Below are positions 13,258 through 17,284 of a stretch of 17,284 bases of DNA, piece after piece. Under the pieces are notes generated by a model, which saw only the letters and a list, made by a program, of their open reading frames with translations, was not told the DNA's origin and did no database searches. How positions within the stretch are numbered: the first letter of the stretch is position 1; each line of letters begins with the position of its first letter. The stretch spans positions 1 through 17,284 of the forward strand of contig SLLK01000296.1 of NCBI GenBank assembly GCA_007134115.1. The letters run 5' to 3'. Made by a program: the position numbers and the translations under genes. Source of the stretch: Gammaproteobacteria bacterium. GTDB lineage: Bacteria > Pseudomonadota > Gammaproteobacteria > UBA5335 > SLRW01.

Positions 13258-14562
13258 CTATTGACCGCCGGCACCCCCTGCAACCGGCGCCGGTCCGGCG
13301 ACGGTTTCCAGATGCTGTTGTTGCGCCATGGTTTCCAGCGCATCGCGCGGCAGAGCCACCTGCATCAGCCAGCCCGACTCGTCCGCGCCACGTTCTTCAA
13401 GCACCGCATCCAGCGCGAACAAGCGCGCCCGCGTGCGACCTTCCGCCAGCGGCACGCGCACCCAGCGCTGAACCAGCGCGCCCACAAAATATTCCGAAAT
13501 CACTTCGCGCAGTTGCGTCATACCACTGCCATGCAACGCCGAAACCAGTACGCCGCGCACCTGGCCGCTGGCATCGCGCCGCACCTCCGGCGCCAGGCCG
13601 GCCTGATCGATCTTGTTGTACACGCGCAACACCGGCACCTCGTCGGCGCCAATTTCGGCCAGCACCGCTTCCACTTCGGCTTCCCGTTCGGCGTGATCCG
13701 GATCGCTGCTGTCTATCACATGCAGCAGCAGGTCGGCCTCCAGGGTTTCCTCCAGCGTCGAGCGGAAGGCCGCCACCAGCTCATGGGGAAGATCGCTGAT
13801 AAAACCCACCGTATCGGCCAGCACTGCCGCGTGCCCGCCCTCCAGCGACAGCTGGCGCAATGTGGGATCCAGCGTGGCAAAAAGCTTGTCCGCAGCGTAC
13901 ACCTGCGCCCGGGTCAGCGCGTTAAACAGTGTGGACTTGCCGGCATTGGTGTAACCCACCACGGACACGGCAGGCACATCGGCGCGGCGCCGCGCACGGC
14001 GCCCCTGCTCGCGCTGCCGGGCCACGCGCTCCAGGCGTCTTGTCAGGCGCCGTATACGCTGCGCCACCAGACGACGGTCTGTCTCCAGCTGGGTTTCACC
14101 CGGTCCGCGCAAACCGATACCGCCCTTCTGGCGCTCCAGATGGGACCAGCCGCGAACCAGCCGCGAGGCGACATGACGCATCTGCGCCAGATCCACCTGC
14201 AACTTGCCTTCGAAGGAGCGCGCGCGTTGCGCGAAAATATCCAGGATCAGGCCGGTGCGATCGAGCACCCGGCACTTGAGCAGGCCTTCCAGATTACGCT
14301 CCTGGCTGGGCGACAGGGCGTGATTGAAAAGCACCAGATCGGCCTCGGTGGCGGCAGCCTGCTCGCGGATTTCCTCGGCCTTGCCGGTGCCCACGAAGTA
14401 ACGCCGGTCGGGCGTACGGCGAGCGCCGGTGACAAAGCCAACGACCTCGGCACCGGCCGACAGGCACAACTCACGGAATTCCGCCTCGCCGGTACCCCGA
14501 CCATCGCCCATATCCAGCGCGACCAGCAAGGCGCGGTTGCCTACACGGGGGCGCTCAAACAT
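13258..14562 (-). CDS. hflX: GTPase HflX (ribosome-splitting/rescue factor)
   Basis: HflX is a translational GTPase-like protein of the Obg-HflX group that binds 50S subunits and splits stalled 70S ribosomes, notably under heat stress. The product has 434 residues. The N-terminal domain runs from ERPRVGNRALLVAL. The Gly-rich loop GGIGLRGPGETQLE is at 147-160 and a highly basic helical stretch at about 163-193. The G domain has G1 GYTNAGKS (203-210), FATLDPT (228-234), G3 DTVGF (250-254) and G4 NKID (316-319). A short C-terminal domain ends in a Gly/Ala tail. The start lies 23 bases after hfq with only a GGGG-type Shine-Dalgarno, so it probably depends on hfq transcription. Confidence 0.96.
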   Translation of the reverse strand: MFERPRVGNRALLVALDMGDGRGTGEAEFRELCLSAGAEVVGFVTGARRTPDRRYFVGTGKAEEIREQAAATEADLVLFNHALSPSQERNLEGLLKCRVLDRTGLILDIFAQRARSFEGKLQVDLAQMRHVASRLVRGWSHLERQKGGIGLRGPGETQLETDRRLVAQRIRRLTRRLERVARQREQGRRARRRADVPAVSVVGYTNAGKSTLFNALTRAQVYAADKLFATLDPTLRQLSLEGGHAAVLADTVGFISDLPHELVAAFRSTLEETLEADLLLHVIDSSDPDHAEREAEVEAVLAEIGADEVPVLRVYNKIDQAGLAPEVRRDASGQVRGVLVSALHGSGMTQLREVISEYFVGALVQRWVRVPLAEGRTRARLFALDAVLEERGADESGWLMQVALPRDALETMAQQQHLETVAGPAPVAGGAGGQ

Positions 14563-14585
14563 CTCGCCCCCGCGACGTCACAGGC

Positions 14586-14849
14586 TCAGAAATTGCCGGG
14601 TTCAGGTCCTTCTTCCTCCTGCGCCGAAGCAGTCGGGCCCAGTTTGACCTGCCGCGCCGGCACTACAGTGGAGATTGCGTGCTTGTATACCATCTGGCTC
14701 ACGGTGTTCTTGAGCAACACCACGAACTGATCGAAGGAATCGATGTGGCCCTGCAATTTGATGCCGTTGACCAGATAAATGGACACCGGGATTTTTTCCT
14801 TGCGCAGAGCGTTGAGAAATGGCTCTTGCAGAGACTGACCTTTGGCCAT
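14586..14849 (-). CDS. hfq: RNA chaperone Hfq
   Basis: Hfq is a hexameric Sm-like protein that brings sRNAs and mRNAs together. The 87-residue product has the full Sm core. Proximal-face residues are Gln8, Phe42 and the YKH triad at 55-57; distal-face residues include Tyr25, Gly29, Ile30 and Lys31. The rim is R16-K17-K19, versus R16-R17-R19 in E. coli. The C-terminal tail is short (about 20 residues, acidic EEE near the end) compared with E. coli's 102-residue protein. The ATG at 14847-14849 has GGAG 7 bases upstream; readable sequence further upstream in frame is the leader and not coding. It follows miaA after 208 bp, the longest protein-gene spacer in the cluster. Confidence 0.98.
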   Translation of the reverse strand: MAKGQSLQEPFLNALRKEKIPVSIYLVNGIKLQGHIDSFDQFVVLLKNTVSQMVYKHAISTVVPARQVKLGPTASAQEEEGPEPGNF

Positions 14850-14880
14850 GGTTAAACTCCGAAAATTTTTTTTATTTGAC
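14850..14880 (-). promoter_or_regulatory. A/U-rich hfq translation-initiation region
   Basis: The bases before the hfq start read as an A-rich run (AAATAAAAAAAATTTT) immediately followed by the GGAG Shine-Dalgarno. A-rich single-stranded sequence is what the Hfq distal face binds. Hfq is known to repress its own translation in E. coli by binding its 5' leader, so this is a plausible autoregulatory site. It may equally act as an A/U translation enhancer. Confidence 0.4.
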
Positions 14881-15035
14881 GTCGCCAGGACGCCTGTAAT
14901 GGTGCAAACCTCGTTCGATACGGACCGCATGGATGACCAGCCGCTTGCACGCCACACCGGTTAACCCTGCTCCCTCGCGGACAGTAAACGGAAGTGCGTA
15001 CGCCTGTTCCGGAAATCACCAGCAATCTGTGCATA

Positions 15036-15044
15036 ATAATAACA
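15036..15044 (-). promoter_or_regulatory. Possible extended -10 promoter for hfq
   Basis: On the minus strand TGTTATTAT carries a TG at the extended position and a 5/6 match to TATAAT. It sits in the AT-rich start of the 208-bp miaA-hfq spacer. No good -35 is seen 16-18 bases upstream. It would give an hfq leader of roughly 180 bases. Confidence 0.3.
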
Positions 15045-15057
15045 CATCAAGCACTTA

Positions 15058-15999
15058 TCACACTGACAACCCTTCTTCACGCAACCGTTTTACGGCCGTG
15101 ACCGGCAACTGCGGATCATCCGCATCCAGCCAGTGCACCCCGCTTTCCCCGCGTAACCAGGTCAGCTGACGCTTGGCCAGCTGCCGGGTCGCCGCGATGC
15201 CCTGGGAGACGGCCTCGTCGAACGACAACTCGCCGGCCACAAAAGCCGCCATCTGACGGTAGCCCACCGCACGCATCGCCGGCAGCGACCTGTTGTCGCC
15301 GGTCGCGCGCATCAGTGCCGTCACCTCATCCACCAGGCCGGCCTCAAGCATGGCGTAAAAACGCTGCGCAATCCGTTCATGCAGTGCTTGCCTGCTGGCC
15401 GGGGCCAGCGCCAGACGCACACTGCGATAATCGGCTATTGGGCCCGCGCCGGCAGCAAAAAGTTCCGTCATCGTCTTGCCGCTGCTTTCCCGGACCTCCA
15501 GGGCGCGCTGTATACGCTGACTATCATTGGGATGGATGCGCGCGGCCGCCACCGCGTCGACCCGGGCCAACCGCTCATGCAAGGCCGGCCAGCCGTGACG
15601 GGCCGCCTCCCTGGTAAGTCGTTCACGCACCCCGGCGTCGGCCGGGGGGAGTGGCGAAAGCCCGTGCCACAGGGCACGAAAGTACAGCATGGTGCCGCCC
15701 ACCAGCAGCGGAATACGCCGGCGCTCCCATATATCGTGCATCTCGCGCAGCGCATCCTGGCGGAAACGCGCCGCGGAATAGGTTTCATACGGCTCAACGA
15801 TGTCCACCAGCCGGTGCGGAATGCGGGCACGCAGCGCCGGGGCAGGCTTGGCTGTGCCTACGTCCATGCCACGATACACCTGCGCCGAGTCCACACTGAT
15901 CAGTTCAAAGGGATAGCGCTCCGCCAGACGCACGGCGAGCTCGCTTTTGCCGGAAGCGGTCGGCCCCATGAGCATCACCGCGAAGGGCGTGGCAGACAT
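15058..15999 (-). CDS. miaA: tRNA dimethylallyltransferase MiaA
   Basis: MiaA transfers a dimethylallyl group from DMAPP to N6 of A37 in tRNAs reading UNN codons, the first step toward ms2i6A. The 313-residue product has the family's usual length. The P-loop GPTASGKS is at 12-19, followed by SVDSAQVYRGMDVGTAKP (35-52), with the catalytic DSxQxY region. GGTMLYFRALWHGLSPLP (101-118) is the DMAPP-binding stretch, and the C-terminal domain includes AVGYRQ and TRQLAKRQLTWLR. I chose the ATG at 15997-15999; the preceding codon is TTG in frame and could also initiate. The start is only 5 bases after the mutL stop with a weak GAGA Shine-Dalgarno, suggesting coupling to mutL. Confidence 0.96.
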   Translation of the reverse strand: MSATPFAVMLMGPTASGKSELAVRLAERYPFELISVDSAQVYRGMDVGTAKPAPALRARIPHRLVDIVEPYETYSAARFRQDALREMHDIWERRRIPLLVGGTMLYFRALWHGLSPLPPADAGVRERLTREAARHGWPALHERLARVDAVAAARIHPNDSQRIQRALEVRESSGKTMTELFAAGAGPIADYRSVRLALAPASRQALHERIAQRFYAMLEAGLVDEVTALMRATGDNRSLPAMRAVGYRQMAAFVAGELSFDEAVSQGIAATRQLAKRQLTWLRGESGVHWLDADDPQLPVTAVKRLREEGLSV

Positions 16000-16004
16000 C
16001 AATC

Positions 16005-17284
16005 TCAGCGGCCGCGCAGGAACAGGCGATCAAGCTCGGCCAGATCGAGCTGCACCCAGGTCGGACGACCATGATTGCACTGACTGCTGCGCTCGGTGCG
16101 TTCCATGTCACGCAGCAGGGCATTCATCTCCGGCAGGGTCAGCTTGCGGTTGGCGCGTACCGAACCGTGGCAGGCCATGGTGGAGAGCAGTTCGTCCACC
16201 GCCTCCTCCAGCCGCAGGCTGCGGCCGTGCTCGGCCAGATCGGCCAGCACATCGCGCACCAGGCCGGCCGCATCAGCATCTGCCAGCACCGCCGGCACAG
16301 CCCGTACCGTCAGGCTCTCCGGCCCTGCACGACTGACTTCGAGCCCCAGACGCATAAATGCCTCGGCATGATTCTCGGCGAGATCCGCCTCGGCCGCGCT
16401 CACCGCCAGCGCGCATGGCACCAGCAACGGCTGGCTGCGAATGCCCTGCGCGGCGAAAGCCGTCTTCATGCGTTCATACACAATGCGCTCGTGAGCCGCA
16501 TGCATGTCCACCAGCACCAGGCCGGCGGCGTTCTCGGCCAGCACGTACACCCCCTGGAGTTGCGCCAGAGCAAAACCCAGCGGCGGCACTGCTGAGTCAT
16601 CCGCCGCTGCCGGCTCAGGCTCAGCCATGGGCAGCGCACCGGGCGCGGCATATTCGGACCAGGCCGCGCGGTACTCACCGCTGCCGGCGGCACTGCTCAG
16701 GCCGATCGACGGCTGCCGGGGCGCACTGCCGGCAGACAACGGCTCGCGCCCCGCCGGCGGGGTAATGGCCACCCGCGACACCGGCCCTTCGCCGGGGCGC
16801 ACCCCGGCCAGCGCCTGGTGCAGGCTGCGATAAATGAATTCATGCACCAGGCGGCCATCGCGGAAACGCACCTCGTGCTTGGCCGGGTGCACATTGACGT
16901 CAACCCGCGCCGGGTTGACCGAAAGATAGAGCACAAACACCGGATGGCGGCCGTGATACAGCACATCCTGGTAGCCCTGGCGCACCGCATGGGCGATCAG
17001 CCGGTCGCGCACCAGGCGTCCGTTGACGAAGAAGAACTGCATGTCCGGCTGGCTGCGGGCAAAGGTAGGCAAGCCAATACGCCCGCTGATCATCAGCCCG
17101 GCCGCCTCCTCCTGGACCACCAGCGAACGCTCCACAAACGCCGGCCCGAGCAGGCGAGCCAGCCGCTGCTCTTCCTCGCCGGCGGCGCTCTGCCATACGG
17201 TGCGACCGTTATGAGTGAGCGTAAAACCCACGTCAAAGCGTGACAGCGCCATCTGGCGCAGCACTTTTTCAACATGGCCGAACT
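16005..17284 (-). CDS. mutL: DNA mismatch repair protein MutL (5' end beyond window)
   Basis: MutL is the ATPase that links MutS mismatch recognition to downstream strand removal. About 425 C-terminal residues are present; the frame stays open to the window edge, so the first 150-odd residues, with most of the ATP-binding motifs, lie outside. The visible part begins FGHVEKVLRQMALSRFDVGF and includes FFFVNGRLVRDR and VDVNVHPAKHEVRF. An Ala/Pro-rich linker follows, then the C-terminal dimerisation domain. That domain has DMHAAHERIVYE (16508-16473), ACHGSVRANRKL and CNHGRPTW, the metal-binding signature of endonuclease-type MutL proteins such as that of Pseudomonas. This implies MutH-independent repair. 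The stop lies 5 bases before the miaA ATG. Confidence 0.96.
   Translation of the reverse strand, partial: FGHVEKVLRQMALSRFDVGFTLTHNGRTVWQSAAGEEEQRLARLLGPAFVERSLVVQEEAAGLMISGRIGLPTFARSQPDMQFFFVNGRLVRDRLIAHAVRQGYQDVLYHGRHPVFVLYLSVNPARVDVNVHPAKHEVRFRDGRLVHEFIYRSLHQALAGVRPGEGPVSRVAITPPAGREPLSAGSAPRQPSIGLSSAAGSGEYRAAWSEYAAPGALPMAEPEPAAADDSAVPPLGFALAQLQGVYVLAENAAGLVLVDMHAAHERIVYERMKTAFAAQGIRSQPLLVPCALAVSAAEADLAENHAEAFMRLGLEVSRAGPESLTVRAVPAVLADADAAGLVRDVLADLAEHGRSLRLEEAVDELLSTMACHGSVRANRKLTLPEMNALLRDMERTERSSQCNHGRPTWVQLDLAELDRLFLRGR

Noticed and set aside
13261..14730. A 489-codon open frame on the plus strand, antisense to hflX and hfq
   Set aside because: It mirrors hflX, whose motifs are complete, and its translation is His/Gln/Arg-rich with no recognisable family. 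Long antisense frames are common in GC-rich coding DNA.
14850..14957. In-frame upstream extension of hfq by 36 codons
   Set aside because: The canonical MAKGQSLQ start has an ideal GGAG 7 bases upstream, and the extension reads through the A/U-rich leader.
1..17284. A defence system, mobile element, CRISPR array or novel multi-gene system
   Set aside because: All coding capacity is accounted for by conserved housekeeping families in a known order; there are no direct-repeat arrays, transposases or composition breaks.

Overview
The window is a stretch of core gammaproteobacterial chromosome, GC-rich (roughly 60% by eye). Every protein gene is on the minus strand; the only plus-strand gene is a tRNA. 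Read in the direction of transcription the order is mutL (5' end cut off by the window edge) - miaA - hfq - hflX - hflK - hflC - DUF2065 (yjeT-like) - hisZ - purA - [tRNA-Leu(CAG), opposite strand] - rnr - rlmB - rpsF - rpsR - DUF2232 - rplI - dnaB - alr. This is the well-known order of the mutL/hfq/hfl/purA and rnr/rlmB/rpsF clusters. The presence of hisZ, the absence of priB between rpsF and rpsR, a DUF2232 gene before rplI, and a MutL of the endonuclease type all point away from enterobacteria. They fit a Chromatiales/Ectothiorhodospiraceae-, Halomonas- or Pseudomonas-like lineage. I cannot name the genus from sequence alone.

Region 1 (17284 to 9641) holds mismatch repair (mutL), tRNA i6A37 modification (miaA), the sRNA chaperone Hfq, the ribosome-rescue GTPase HflX, the FtsH-modulating HflK/HflC pair, a small membrane protein and the HisG regulatory subunit HisZ. 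Spacing is tight, and the hflK stop overlaps the hflC start by one base. A 208-bp leader precedes hfq. A very long, almost perfect inverted repeat lies between hflC and the DUF2065 gene.

Region 2 (9640 to 8018) holds purA with its own recognisable promoter. It converges on a tRNA-Leu(CAG) gene, and a strong stem-loop terminator lies between them. The tRNA promoter (perfect TTGACA) sits back-to-back with the start of rnr.

Region 3 (8017 to 10) holds rnr-rlmB, joined by an ATGA overlap, then a promoter and a structured leader, then rpsF-rpsR-DUF2232-rplI-dnaB-alr. The dnaB-alr junction is another ATGA overlap. The rpsF leader can fold so that its Shine-Dalgarno sequence is paired, with an unpaired CCG in the internal loop. 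This resembles the known S6:S18 autoregulatory motif. The S6 protein itself has a long C-terminal extension that ends in a run of Asp/Glu.

I found no mobile element, CRISPR array, defence island or novel multi-gene system; the window is housekeeping sequence throughout. The points worth a second look are regulatory and structural: the S6 acidic tail, the rpsF leader, the hflC-DUF2065 inverted repeat, the repeated occurrence of intercistronic hairpins, and the A/U-rich hfq leader. No stretch over 300 bases lacks a gene.
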